Source: Paraburkholderia flava
GTDB taxonomy: Bacteria; Pseudomonadota; Gammaproteobacteria; Burkholderiales; Burkholderiaceae
NCBI RefSeq assembly: GCF_004359985.1
Contig: NZ_SMRO01000003.1
Coordinates: 62,001 to 126,000, forward strand
Length of the DNA stretch: 64,000 nt
Reading direction: 5' to 3'
Each line of letters opens with the position of its first letter. The first letter of the stretch is position 1. Positions 51,841-60,445 of the stretch are shown piece by piece. The position numbers were made by a program, and so were the translations under genes. Under the pieces are notes generated by a model that searched no databases, was not told where the DNA came from, and saw nothing but the letters and a program-made list of their open reading frames with translations.

Positions 51841-53529
51841 ATGGAACGGCACGGCCCAGGCATCACACACGAAGTGACGAATCAGGTTCCGCCGCTCGCG
51901 GACTACAACCTGTTCGCCACCGATGCCGCGCTCGCCGACGCACTCGAACGCGACGGTGCGGGCTGGCATCGCGAGGCCCTGCTGCGCGACGGTGCCGAAC
52001 TCGGTTCGCCCGACACGATCGCGCTCGCGTCGCTCGCCAATCGCCACACGCCCGAACTCTTCACGCATAGCCCACGCGGCGAACGCATCGACGCGCTCGA
52101 ATTCCATCCGGCGTGGCACACGCTGCTCGGACTGCTGCGTCGCGAGGGACTGCATGCGCTGCCGTTCTCCGATCCGCAAAACGGCGCGATGGCCGCGCGC
52201 TGCGCCGGCTACTTCCTGCATGCGCAGCTCGAATCCGGTTCGCTGTGTCCGCTGACGATGACGTTCGCGAGCATCCCCGTGCTGCAACGCGAGCCCGCGT
52301 TGTTCGACACGCTGCGCGACAAGCTCTACTCACGTACGCACGATCCGCGCGACGTGCCGCTCGCACAGAAGACATCCGCGATGATCGGCATGGGGATGAC
52401 CGAGAAACAGGGCGGCTCCGATGTGCGCAGCAATCGCACGCATGCCTACGCCGAGAACGGTAGCGGTGGACGCGGCGCGGGCTATCGGCTCGTCGGTCAC
52501 AAGTGGTTCTTTTCTGCGCCGCAGTGCGACGCGCATCTGGTGCTCGCGCGCACCGACGATCACGAGGGCCTGTCGTGCTTCTTCGTGCCGCGCTTCGCAC
52601 CCGACGGCAGCAAGAACGCGGTCCAGGTGCAGCGTCTGAAGGACAAGCTCGGCAATCGCTCGAATGCGAGCAGCGAGGTCGAATTTCTCGACGCGTGGGG
52701 CACGATGATCGGCGACGAAGGCCGCGGCGTGCCGACCATCATCGAGATGGCGAACTACACGCGGCTCGACTGCGTGATCGGCAGCGCGGCGCTGATGCGC
52801 GCGGCACTTGTGCAGGCCGTGCATCACGCGCGGCATCGCAGCGCGTTCGGCCGGCATCTGGCGGATCAGCCGCTGATGCGCAACGTGCTCGCCGATCTCG
52901 CGCTCGAATCGGAAGCGGCGACGGTGCTGTTCATGCGTCTCGCGCACGCATTCGAGAACGCGACGAACGCGCCCGAAGAACGCGCGTGGCGCCGCATCGT
53001 GACGCCCGCCGCGAAGTACTGGGTCTGCAAGCGCACGCTCGAATTCACCGGCGAAGCGATGGAGGTGTGGGGCGGCAACGGCTACGTCGAGGAAGGTCCG
53101 ATGGCGCGCTTCTATCGCGAGGCGCCGGTCAACTCGATCTGGGAAGGCTCCGGCAACGTGATGTGTCTCGACGTGTTGCGCGCGATCGAACGTGAGCCCG
53201 ATGCGGCACAGGCGCTGCTCGCTGCGTGGCGTGCGGACGCGCATGCGCATGCGCATGCGCATCCTGCACTCGGCGCGGCGCTCGAACGTTTTCTGGCAGC
53301 ACTGAATGATGCACCCGATGCACGCGAAGCATCGGCGCGCCGCATCGCGCAGCAACTCGTACTCATCGCGCAGGCGACGTTGCTCGTGAAGCACGCGCCG
53401 TCTTACGTCGCCGATGCGTTCATCGCGACGCGGCTCGCGGATGGTGCCGGCGACAGTGGTCGCGTGTACGGCACACTGCCGGCGTCGTTCGATCATGCGG
53501 CGATTGTGGCGCGGGCGTTTCCGGCGTGA
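51841..53529 (+). CDS. aidB: AidB-family acyl-CoA dehydrogenase
   Basis: A 562-residue flavoprotein closely following E. coli AidB: THEVTNQVPPLADYNLFATDAAL at the start, FHPAWHTLLGLL, SLCPLTMTFAS, MIGMGMTEKQGGSDVRSN, HKWFFSAPQCDAHLVLA, RLKDKLGNRSNASSEVEF and PVNSIWEGSGNVMCLDVLR. AidB is induced in the adaptive response to alkylating agents and binds DNA; its natural substrate is unknown. No ada gene is near. The second ATG (51841) is preferred because GGAGA overlaps the first. An Ala-His repeat near residues 465-475 comes from the hexamer repeat at 53239. Confidence 0.92.
   Translation: MERHGPGITHEVTNQVPPLADYNLFATDAALADALERDGAGWHREALLRDGAELGSPDTIALASLANRHTPELFTHSPRGERIDALEFHPAWHTLLGLLRREGLHALPFSDPQNGAMAARCAGYFLHAQLESGSLCPLTMTFASIPVLQREPALFDTLRDKLYSRTHDPRDVPLAQKTSAMIGMGMTEKQGGSDVRSNRTHAYAENGSGGRGAGYRLVGHKWFFSAPQCDAHLVLARTDDHEGLSCFFVPRFAPDGSKNAVQVQRLKDKLGNRSNASSEVEFLDAWGTMIGDEGRGVPTIIEMANYTRLDCVIGSAALMRAALVQAVHHARHRSAFGRHLADQPLMRNVLADLALESEAATVLFMRLAHAFENATNAPEERAWRRIVTPAAKYWVCKRTLEFTGEAMEVWGGNGYVEEGPMARFYREAPVNSIWEGSGNVMCLDVLRAIEREPDAAQALLAAWRADAHAHAHAHPALGAALERFLAALNDAPDAREASARRIAQQLVLIAQATLLVKHAPSYVADAFIATRLADGAGDSGRVYGTLPASFDHAAIVARAFPA
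53239..53262 (+). repeat. GCGCAT hexamer x4 inside aidB
   Basis: Four tandem GCGCAT units encode an alternating Ala-His run in the C-terminal part of the AidB-like protein. E. coli AidB, as I recall it, has no such run. Confidence 0.85.
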
Positions 53530-53605
53530 TGTTGCAGCTTGACCAACGTAACGCAGGCACATGCGTTCGTCATAGAGATTCGAACAAGAGGAGGAGAGAG
53601 AACAC

Positions 53606-55024
53606 ATGAAAAACGATCTACCCGACACCGCCGCACTCGACGCACTGCTGCGCGAACAACGCCTCGCCTACCTGCGCGCACCGTTCCCGTCATGGGAAAC
53701 ACGCAAAGGTCATCTAAAGGCCTTGCGCGCAATGCTGCTCGACAACCGCGACGCACTCGCCGATGCGATGCACGCGGACTTCGGCAATCGATCGAAAGCC
53801 GAGGTGCTGCTCGCCGAGTTCTTCGTCGCGAAAGAAGAGATCGATGCCGCGCTACGACACGGCAAACGCTGGATGCGTCCGCAGCGTCGCAGCACCAACA
53901 AATGGCTGATGCCTGCGCGCGCGCGCGTGGTGCCGCAACCGCTTGGTGTCGTCGGCATCATCGTGCCGTGGAATTATCCGGTGCTGCTCGCGGCCGGTCC
54001 GCTGATCAGCGCGCTCACCGCCGGCAATCGCGCGATGATCAAGATGTCCGAACTCACGCCGCGCACGTCCGCGCTGTTCGAACAGCTGATCGGCCAGACC
54101 TTCGCGCGCGATCACGTCGCGGTCGTGAACGGCGATGCACAAATCGCCGCCGCGTTCAGCGCGCTGCCGTTCGATCATCTGCTGTTCACCGGCTCGACGA
54201 AGGTCGGTCACGACGTGATGCGCGCCGCCGCCGAAAATCTCACGCCGGTCACACTCGAACTCGGCGGCAAGTCGCCGGTGATCGTCGGGCCGCATGCGCG
54301 CTTCGACTACGCGGTCGACAGTCTGCTCGCCGGCAAGACGCTGAACGCGGGGCAGACCTGCATCGCGCCCGACTACGTGCTCGTGCAACGCGGCAAGGAA
54401 GCCGCGTTCATCGCGCGCGCGAAAGCGCGGATGGCGAAGCTGTACCCGGACTTCGCGCGCAATCCGGACTACACGTCGATCGTGTCGGACCGCCATTACG
54501 CGCGGCTGCAACGCCTCGCCGACGAAGCCGTCGAAGCGGGCGCGCAACTACATCCGCTCTCCGACGCGCCCGCCGATCCCACCGCGCGACGCTTTCCGCC
54601 GGTCGCGGTGACCGGTGCACCCGAGCACACGAGGCTGATGCAGGAAGAGATCTTCGGGCCGCTGCTGCCGATCGTCCCGTACGACACGCTCGACGATGCG
54701 ATCGCGTGGATCAACGCGCGTCCCCGTCCGCTGTCGCTGTATCTGTACGACGACGACCGCGCGACAATCGAACGCGTCACGCGCGAGACGATCGCGGGCG
54801 GCATGGCGATCAACGAAACCTTGATGCACATCGCGTGCGAGAGTCTGCCGTTCGGCGGCGTCGGCGCGAGCGGCATGGGCGCGTATCACGGGTATGAGGG
54901 TTTCGCGGCGTTCTCGCAGATGAAGCCGGTGCTGACGCAGGCGCGCTTCAATGCGCGCGGGCTGATCTCGCCGCCGTACGGCAAGCGTTTTCATGCGTTG
55001 TTGAAGGTGATGCTGCGGTTCTAG
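53606..55024 (+). CDS. coniferyl-aldehyde dehydrogenase-type aldehyde dehydrogenase
   Basis: A 472-residue class-3-like aldehyde dehydrogenase. The N-terminal region contains RKGHLKALRAMLLDNRDALADAMHADFGNRS; GVVGIIVPWNYPV, the catalytic Glu218 in LELGGKSP and Cys252 in LNAGQTCIAPDYV follow. The C-terminal PFGGVGASGMGAYHGYEGF and a basic tail are typical of coniferyl-aldehyde dehydrogenases (CalB). It would oxidise an aromatic or aliphatic aldehyde to the acid. It follows aidB by 76 bp; the nearby GMC dehydrogenase could supply an aldehyde. Confidence 0.87.
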   Translation: MKNDLPDTAALDALLREQRLAYLRAPFPSWETRKGHLKALRAMLLDNRDALADAMHADFGNRSKAEVLLAEFFVAKEEIDAALRHGKRWMRPQRRSTNKWLMPARARVVPQPLGVVGIIVPWNYPVLLAAGPLISALTAGNRAMIKMSELTPRTSALFEQLIGQTFARDHVAVVNGDAQIAAAFSALPFDHLLFTGSTKVGHDVMRAAAENLTPVTLELGGKSPVIVGPHARFDYAVDSLLAGKTLNAGQTCIAPDYVLVQRGKEAAFIARAKARMAKLYPDFARNPDYTSIVSDRHYARLQRLADEAVEAGAQLHPLSDAPADPTARRFPPVAVTGAPEHTRLMQEEIFGPLLPIVPYDTLDDAIAWINARPRPLSLYLYDDDRATIERVTRETIAGGMAINETLMHIACESLPFGGVGASGMGAYHGYEGFAAFSQMKPVLTQARFNARGLISPPYGKRFHALLKVMLRF

Positions 55025-55038
55025 AGCGCGGCGCGCGG

Positions 55039-55362
55039 TTATTTCCGCCGGTACGGCACAGGCACCGGTACAGGTGTCTGCGTCGCATCGTCCGGCGTGC
55101 CGCTTTCCAGCCGATGCAGCCACGCGAGCAGTTCCGCGACGGCCTGATACAGCTGCGGCGGAATCCGCGAATCGAGGTCGACCTGCATCAGCAGCGACAC
55201 CATCTGCGGCGCCTCGTGCACGTAGAGGCCCGCTTCCTTCGCGCGCTGCACGATCATCTCCGCGACGAGCCCGTAGCCCTTCGCGACCACACGCGGCGCA
55301 GCGTCCGCGTTCTGCGCGTCGTAGCTCAGCGCGGCGGCGCTTTTTCGACTGGTGCGGCTCAT
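55039..55362 (-). CDS. FlhB C-terminal-domain-like protein (FlhB2-type)
   Basis: A 107-residue protein equivalent only to the cytoplasmic C-terminal part of FlhB/HrcU export-switch proteins: AAALSYDAQNADAAPRVVAKGYGLVAEMIVQRAKEAGLYVHEAP, then LLMQVDLDSRIPPQLYQAVAELLAWLHRLE. The membrane helices and the autocleaving NPTH site are absent. Such stand-alone proteins occur beside fliK in many flagellar clusters and may aid the switch in export specificity. Its start overlaps the fliK stop by 4 bp. An injectisome role is unlikely here. Confidence 0.85.
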   Translation of the reverse strand: MSRTSRKSAAALSYDAQNADAAPRVVAKGYGLVAEMIVQRAKEAGLYVHEAPQMVSLLMQVDLDSRIPPQLYQAVAELLAWLHRLESGTPDDATQTPVPVPVPYRRK

Positions 55363-56972
55363 TGCATGTCCCAGTCGAAATCGTCGACGTGCGGTATCGA
55401 CGGGTCGGTTTGCGCCGCTGATCCAGCACGCGCTACACGAGCCGCTTCACCGGCCGCCGCCGAAGCCGAACGCGCATATGCGTTCGCAGCCGCCTGCGGC
55501 GTCACGCGCGGCGGCGCATCGTGCACGTCCTGCGCACCACCCGCGCCGCTCGCGTCGGTTCCACTCACGACCGTCGCTCCACCGCCGATCTCGCGAATCG
55601 ACAGCGCCCCCAAAGCAATGCCCACCGCCGCGAGCCGTTGACGGAACGACTCCCCGTGCTCGGCGAGCCGCGTCGCGCCACCGGCGCTCGCCTGCACGCG
55701 CGCGAACAGTTGCGTGCCGGTGAGCGTGAGTTCGGCATCGACCGTGCCGAGCGTCGGCAGCGACAGCGTGAGGCGCGTGCGCCACGGAATATCGTCGGCC
55801 GATGCGCCATCCGATCCGTCGCGACCGCGTCCGTCGTCATCCTGTTCGATGGTCCAGTCGAGTCGCGCGCCGGGCCATGCCTCGCCGGTCCAGCGGAATT
55901 GTCCGGTCGCGAGCAGATCGAGCTGCTGACGCACGAGCGGAAGCGTCGCCGCATGAATCGATGCGGCAATCGACTGTGCAGGATCCGACTGCGCCGCCGC
56001 CTGATGCGCAGTGGCGTGCGGACTCGTCGCGAGCGCGGCCACATCGGCGGCGAGAAAACGCAGCGACGCGGGCGGCAAATTCGCGCTCGCCTGCGAATGC
56101 GCGGCAGCGAGCCCGGGCGCACCGGCCTGCGCTGCCTGGGCCGCGGTTTGCGCGGCGGTCTGCGCCGATGTCTGCATCGACGATGGGTTTTGAGCGGCGC
56201 CCTGGTTCGGTGTCTGCGGACTACCCGGCGGCGCAGAAGGCAATGAAGAAGAAGGCAACGGCAAACCCGCGCGCAACGCCGCAGCCGCATCCGACCACGC
56301 GGAACCATCCACGTTGCCGGCCCAGTCGAGCGGTAATTGCTGCGCGGCGGTCGCGAGACGGTTCTGCGGTTCGCCCGCCAGCGCCGCCGGCGAGCGTTGG
56401 CCCGCGAGCCACTGCACGAGATGCGCTTCGTAGAAGAGACCGCTGTCGGCGACCGTCTGTTCGAGCGCGGCGGCAAGCGCGGCCACCGGCCATTGCGCGG
56501 CGGCGGCAGCAGACACAGCAGCCGAGGCTGTCGTCGGCTGCGCGGTCGAAGCATTCAGTTGGGACGCCGCGGAAGAAGAAGCTGCCGCCTCGCCGGAAGA
56601 AGACGCTGCGCCGTCGAACAACGGCAACGGCACACTAAGCCGCGCAGCAGCGGCCAACGTCGACAGCGGGATAGAAGCCGGCACCGGCGCATTCGGCCAC
56701 ACCGGAGCCTGCCCAACCACAGCAGGCGTCGCTTCACCACCCGAGCGAACGATCGCATCGAGCGTCAGCGCAACCGCAGACAGCGCGGTCTGCGCGGACG
56801 CCTGCGGTCCGCCACTGCCCGAAAGCAGCGGCAACGAAACAGCAGGGGTATCGACGCTAAGAGAAGACGCACCGGTCCGCGACGCGAGCGCGTCGCCGGC
56901 GGCATTGCCGGACAACAGGCTGTCGACCCGGCTCGCGAGCAGCGAGGCGACGACCGTGTCGATTCCGTTCAT
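55359..56972 (-). CDS. fliK: flagellar hook-length control protein
   Basis: A 537-residue protein very rich in Ala, Gln, Ser and Thr, as FliK proteins are. The C-terminal Flg_hook domain (~395-480) reads WRTRLTLSLPTLGTVDAELTLTGTQLFARVQ, and a low-complexity tail follows. The N-terminal part is the flexible ruler region that measures the hook. It is exported by the flagellar apparatus and signals FlhB to change substrates. It lies between fliT and the FlhB2-like gene. Confidence 0.87.
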   Translation of the reverse strand: MNGIDTVVASLLASRVDSLLSGNAAGDALASRTGASSLSVDTPAVSLPLLSGSGGPQASAQTALSAVALTLDAIVRSGGEATPAVVGQAPVWPNAPVPASIPLSTLAAAARLSVPLPLFDGAASSSGEAAASSSAASQLNASTAQPTTASAAVSAAAAAQWPVAALAAALEQTVADSGLFYEAHLVQWLAGQRSPAALAGEPQNRLATAAQQLPLDWAGNVDGSAWSDAAAALRAGLPLPSSSLPSAPPGSPQTPNQGAAQNPSSMQTSAQTAAQTAAQAAQAGAPGLAAAHSQASANLPPASLRFLAADVAALATSPHATAHQAAAQSDPAQSIAASIHAATLPLVRQQLDLLATGQFRWTGEAWPGARLDWTIEQDDDGRGRDGSDGASADDIPWRTRLTLSLPTLGTVDAELTLTGTQLFARVQASAGGATRLAEHGESFRQRLAAVGIALGALSIREIGGGATVVSGTDASGAGGAQDVHDAPPRVTPQAAANAYARSASAAAGEAARVARAGSAAQTDPSIPHVDDFDWDMQ

Positions 56973-57023
56973 GCCGAATTCCTTCGTCGCAAAAGTCGGT
57001 GCGTCGCGTGCTACCCAGCGAGG

Positions 57024-57356
57024 CTAGCGCGCGCCGTACAGTTCCTTCAGCACGCGAGCCGGACGGCCGGACGACGAAAACAGCGCACTCAGCTTCGCCA
57101 TCCGCGGGCTGGCGAGATCGCGGATCGCTGCATCGTCCGACAGGATCTTGCGGATCAGGTCGTACTTGCGCAGCCGCTCGGTGTCGTTGAGGCAGACGTC
57201 GTGTTCGGCGTCCTTCAGCGCATCGACCAGATACCGGTACTCGTCCTCCAGATGCGCCAGCTCGGCCCACAACGAACGTCGGGCGGCGGACAGCATGAGG
57301 GTCGACAGTGCGGCGATCGCTTCGTAGCGGGCGAAATATTCTGTGTTCTTGTTCAT
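57024..57356 (-). CDS. fliT: flagellar protein FliT
   Basis: A 110-residue, mostly helical protein beginning MNKNTEYFARYEAIAALSTLMLSAAR. ELAHLEDEYRYLVDALKD and DDAAIRDLASPRMAKLS match FliT-type export chaperones, which bind FliD and, in enterics, FlhDC. The assignment rests on size, helical pattern and its 4-bp overlap with fliS. Similarity is modest, so confidence is moderate. Confidence 0.78.
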   Translation of the reverse strand: MNKNTEYFARYEAIAALSTLMLSAARRSLWAELAHLEDEYRYLVDALKDAEHDVCLNDTERLRKYDLIRKILSDDAAIRDLASPRMAKLSALFSSSGRPARVLKELYGAR

Positions 57357-57787
57357 CGGGCGTATTCCGCAGACGGCTGGGCCGCCATGCGCGCGACTTC
57401 GGGTCCAATTCCTAGCCATGCATCCTCGAGCGTGGCCAGCAGGCCGTCCACCTCGATCATCATCGTCTCGCTCTGCTTGAGGTTCGCCTCGAGCAGGCGT
57501 CGTGTCATATAGCTGTACAACCCGTCGAGCCGCTGCGCGATCTCGCCGCCGGCCTCGATGTTCAGCGCCGGCTGCAACCCGCTTGCGACGATCTGGATCG
57601 CCTTGCCGATCGCCTCGCCGCGCGCCGCGACGTTACCCTGCTGCAGATGCAGCCGCGCCTGCGCGATGGCCTGCCGTGCGCCCTGATACAGCATCACGAT
57701 CAGACGATGCGGACTCGCGCCCATCACCCCTGTTTCGACTCCGACGCGTGCGTACGCATTGGCTCCAGAGTGTCCTGGGGAAAACAT
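57353..57787 (-). CDS. fliS: flagellin export chaperone FliS
   Basis: A 144-residue helical protein: NAYARVGVETGVMGASPHRLIVMLYQGARQAIAQARLHLQQG is the FliS signature, followed by EIAQRLDGLYSYMTRRLLEANLKQ. It keeps flagellin unfolded before export. A sigma-28-like promoter lies about 90 bp upstream, as expected for a late flagellar gene. The usual fliD and fliC neighbours are not in the window. Confidence 0.93.
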   Translation of the reverse strand: MFSPGHSGANAYARVGVETGVMGASPHRLIVMLYQGARQAIAQARLHLQQGNVAARGEAIGKAIQIVASGLQPALNIEAGGEIAQRLDGLYSYMTRRLLEANLKQSETMMIEVDGLLATLEDAWLGIGPEVARMAAQPSAEYAR

Positions 57788-57876
57788 TGGCGCTCCTCCT
57801 GTCTAGACCGTTCCGATTCATCCGTGGCCATCCGTTCCGCTTACTGGTGCACGCGATTGGACAGCCTGTATCCGGG

Positions 57877-57904
57877 TTATCGGATAGCCATCTCAAAAGC
57901 TTTA
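57877..57904 (-). promoter_or_regulatory. candidate sigma-28 (FliA) promoter of fliST
   Basis: On the minus strand TAAAGCTT (57904-57897) and TCCGATAA (57884-57877) match the FliA consensus TAAA…GCCGATAA except for one base in the -10. The gap after TAAA is 16 bp where 15 is usual. It lies 90 bp upstream of fliS. The remaining part of the gap 57788-58076 shows nothing recognised. Confidence 0.55.
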
Positions 57905-58076
57905 GGCCGATGTAAGCAGGGAATGAAACGAAAGTTGCAACTCGAAAGGATTGCCGGGCGAACGCGTACCGATGCGCACCGGACGAGCATAAATGCACCG
58001 TCCGGCGGCATCGAAAGCAGCAGGGAAACATACAGAAACCGCCGACGAAACCGCCCGCCAGCGGAGACTCAGACGC

Positions 58077-58421
58077 TCAGACCGACGTCTGCATGATCTC
58101 GTTGTACGCGGACACCAGCTTGTTGCGGACCTGCAGGCCGAACTGGAAGCCGATACCGGCCTTCTGCATGTCGACCATCACGTCGTTCAGCGACACGTTC
58201 GGCGAACCCAGCTCGAACGCCTGAGCTTCGCCTCCCGCCTTCATCTGGTCGCCGCTGATCTTGTCGATCGATGCCTTCAGCAACGACGCGAAACCGCCGC
58301 TGCTTTCTGTGGACTGCGCGCCCACGGCGCCCGCGGCGCTCGTGGACGTGCCGCCGGCGGCCTCTGCCGCCATCGCCTGCATCTGCTGCAGGGCGGACGT
58401 AATCGGGTTCACGACAGTCAT
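58077..58421 (-). CDS. fliE: flagellar hook-basal body protein FliE
   Basis: A 114-residue rod-adaptor protein: [21 protein letters not shown] at the start and the conserved C-terminal half [42 protein letters not shown]. It joins the MS ring to the rod. GGAG precedes the chosen ATG at 58421. It is divergent from fliF across a 257-bp gap; on its strand an extended -10-like TGCTATGCT is visible near 58496, and nothing more certain. Confidence 0.93.
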   Translation of the reverse strand: MTVVNPITSALQQMQAMAAEAAGGTSTSAAGAVGAQSTESSGGFASLLKASIDKISGDQMKAGGEAQAFELGSPNVSLNDVMVDMQKAGIGFQFGLQVRNKLVSAYNEIMQTSV

Positions 58422-58678
58422 CTTCGCTCCAGAGGAAAAGGCAGTCCGGCGGCTCGCCGCCCGCCTCCGGACAGCCCTGCCGATCTGACGAAAAGCATAG
58501 CAGCGGGTCATTTTCGACAGTCGTCAAAGTAGGGGGGAAACCCGGCTCTATTCGGGCGATCGGCTTGCGACGCGCTGCGGATAATCCCCATCGTGAAAGT
58601 CTCTGTCCGAGCGCCCGTCACCCGTTCCTGGGTGGGTCGGCAGCCGGGAGACGCAAGGCACCCGGAGATACCCGACGC

Positions 58679-60445
58679 ATGGATTCGTCAGCCAACTCGA
58701 TCATCAACGCCGACGCCCGGATGGGCCTCGCCGGCACGCAGCCAGGCGGCGGCACGCCCGGCTCGGCCGGCGGCCAGTCAGGCGCCGACCTGGGCGGTCT
58801 GGGCGGCGGCTTCGCCCAGCGCATTCCGTCGCTCACGCAGATGCGCGGCAATCCGCGCGCGCCGCTGATTTTTGCGGTCGCACTGCTGGTCGCCGTGGTC
58901 GCCGCCCTCGTGCTGTGGTCGCGCGCACCGGACTACAAGGTGCTCTACAGCAACCTGTCGGACCGCGACGGCGGCGCGATCATCACCGCATTGCAACAGG
59001 CGAACATCCCGTACAAGTTCAGCGACGCCGGCGGCGCGATCCTCGTGCCGTCCGAGCAGGTTCATGAAATGCGCCTGCGGCTCGCGGCGCAGGGTCTGCC
59101 GAAAAACGGCTCGGTCGGCTTCGAGCTGATGGACAACCAGAAGTTCGGCATCAGCCAGTTCGCCGAGCAGGTGAACTACCAGCGCGCACTCGAAGGCGAG
59201 CTGCAGCAAACGATTGAATCGATCTCGTCGGTGCGTTCGGCGCGCGTGCATCTGGCGATCCCGAAGCCGTCGGTGTTCGTGCGCGACCGCGAGCAGCCGT
59301 CCGCATCGGTGATGGTGAATCTGTACCCGGGCCGCGTGCTCGACGAAGGCCAGGTGGTCGCGGTCTCGCATATGGTGGCGAGCGCGGTGCCCGATCTGCC
59401 GGTGCGCAACGTGACGATCGTCGACCAGGACGGCAACCTGCTGACGCAGCCGTCGTCGGGCACCGGTCTCGACGCGACGCAGCTGAAGTACGTGCAGCAG
59501 GTGGAGCGCAGCACGCAGCAGCGCATCGACGCGATCCTCGCGCCGCTGTTCGGCGCCGGCAATGCGCACTCGCAGGTCAGCGCCGACATCGATTTCTCGA
59601 AGCTCGAACAGACCGCTGAAACCTACGCGCCGAACGGCGCGAGCGCGCCGGCCGCGATCCGCAGCCAGCAGACGAGCACCGCGACCGAACTGTCGCAGGG
59701 CGGCGCGTCGGGTGTACCGGGCGCGCTGTCGAACCAGCCGCCGCAGCCCGCATCCGCACCGATCGTTGCCGCGAATGGCGCAAGCTCGGTGGCCGCGACG
59801 CCGGTCAGCGATCGCAAGGACTCGACGACCAACTACGAACTCGACAAAACCGTACGCCACTTCGAACAGGCCGGCGGCAACATCAAGCGGCTGTCGGTGG
59901 CGGTGGTGGTCAACTATCTGACGCAGGTCGACGCGAAAGGCCATGCGACGTCGCAGCCGATGCCCGCCGACAAGCTCGCGCAGGTCGAACAGCTCGTGAA
60001 GGACGCGATGGGCTACGACGCGAAGCGCGGCGACTCGGTGAACGTCGTCAACAGCGCGTTCATGACCGACGTCGATCCGGTCGTCAACGTACCGTGGTGG
60101 CGCACGCCGGACATGATCGCGCTCGCGAAGCAGGTCGCGACGTATCTCGGCATCGGCGCAGTCGCCCTGTTCCTCTACTTCGCGCTGGTGCGCCCGGCAA
60201 TGCGCCGCGCGTTCCCGACGCCCGAGCAGGTCGCATCGCTGCCCGCCCCCGACGAACCCCTGCTGCTCGACGGCCTGCCGCCGTCGCCAGGCGCAAGCGA
60301 CGTGGACGAAGGCAACAGCCTGATGTCGTTCGAAAACGAGAAGCACAAGTTCGAGCGGAACCTGGAATACGCGCGCACGATCGCCCGCCAGGATCCGAAG
60401 ATTGTCGCAACCGTCGTCAAGAACTGGGTGTCCGATGAAAGCTGA
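58679..60445 (+). CDS. fliF: flagellar M-ring protein
   Basis: A 588-residue protein forming the MS ring. The first helix (LIFAVALLVAVVAALVLWS) and second helix near residue ~490 (GIGAVALFLYFALVRPAMRR) span the membrane. Between them is the ring-building region: YKVLYSNLSDRDGGAIITALQQANIPYKF, EVNYQRALEGELQQTIESI-like block and VRSARVHLAIPKPSVFVRDREQPSASV. The C-terminal tail (ENEKHKFERNLEYARTIARQDPKIVATVVKNWV) binds FliG. It overlaps fliG by 11 bp. Confidence 0.95.
   Translation: MDSSANSIINADARMGLAGTQPGGGTPGSAGGQSGADLGGLGGGFAQRIPSLTQMRGNPRAPLIFAVALLVAVVAALVLWSRAPDYKVLYSNLSDRDGGAIITALQQANIPYKFSDAGGAILVPSEQVHEMRLRLAAQGLPKNGSVGFELMDNQKFGISQFAEQVNYQRALEGELQQTIESISSVRSARVHLAIPKPSVFVRDREQPSASVMVNLYPGRVLDEGQVVAVSHMVASAVPDLPVRNVTIVDQDGNLLTQPSSGTGLDATQLKYVQQVERSTQQRIDAILAPLFGAGNAHSQVSADIDFSKLEQTAETYAPNGASAPAAIRSQQTSTATELSQGGASGVPGALSNQPPQPASAPIVAANGASSVAATPVSDRKDSTTNYELDKTVRHFEQAGGNIKRLSVAVVVNYLTQVDAKGHATSQPMPADKLAQVEQLVKDAMGYDAKRGDSVNVVNSAFMTDVDPVVNVPWWRTPDMIALAKQVATYLGIGAVALFLYFALVRPAMRRAFPTPEQVASLPAPDEPLLLDGLPPSPGASDVDEGNSLMSFENEKHKFERNLEYARTIARQDPKIVATVVKNWVSDES

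Noticed and set aside
53239..53262. CRISPR-like repeat
   Set aside because: Four contiguous hexamers with no spacers, inside a coding frame.
55039..55362. Evidence for a non-flagellar type III secretion system
   Set aside because: The FlhB/HrcU-like domain is coupled to fliK in a flagellar cluster and lacks the membrane part; no other injectisome gene is present.
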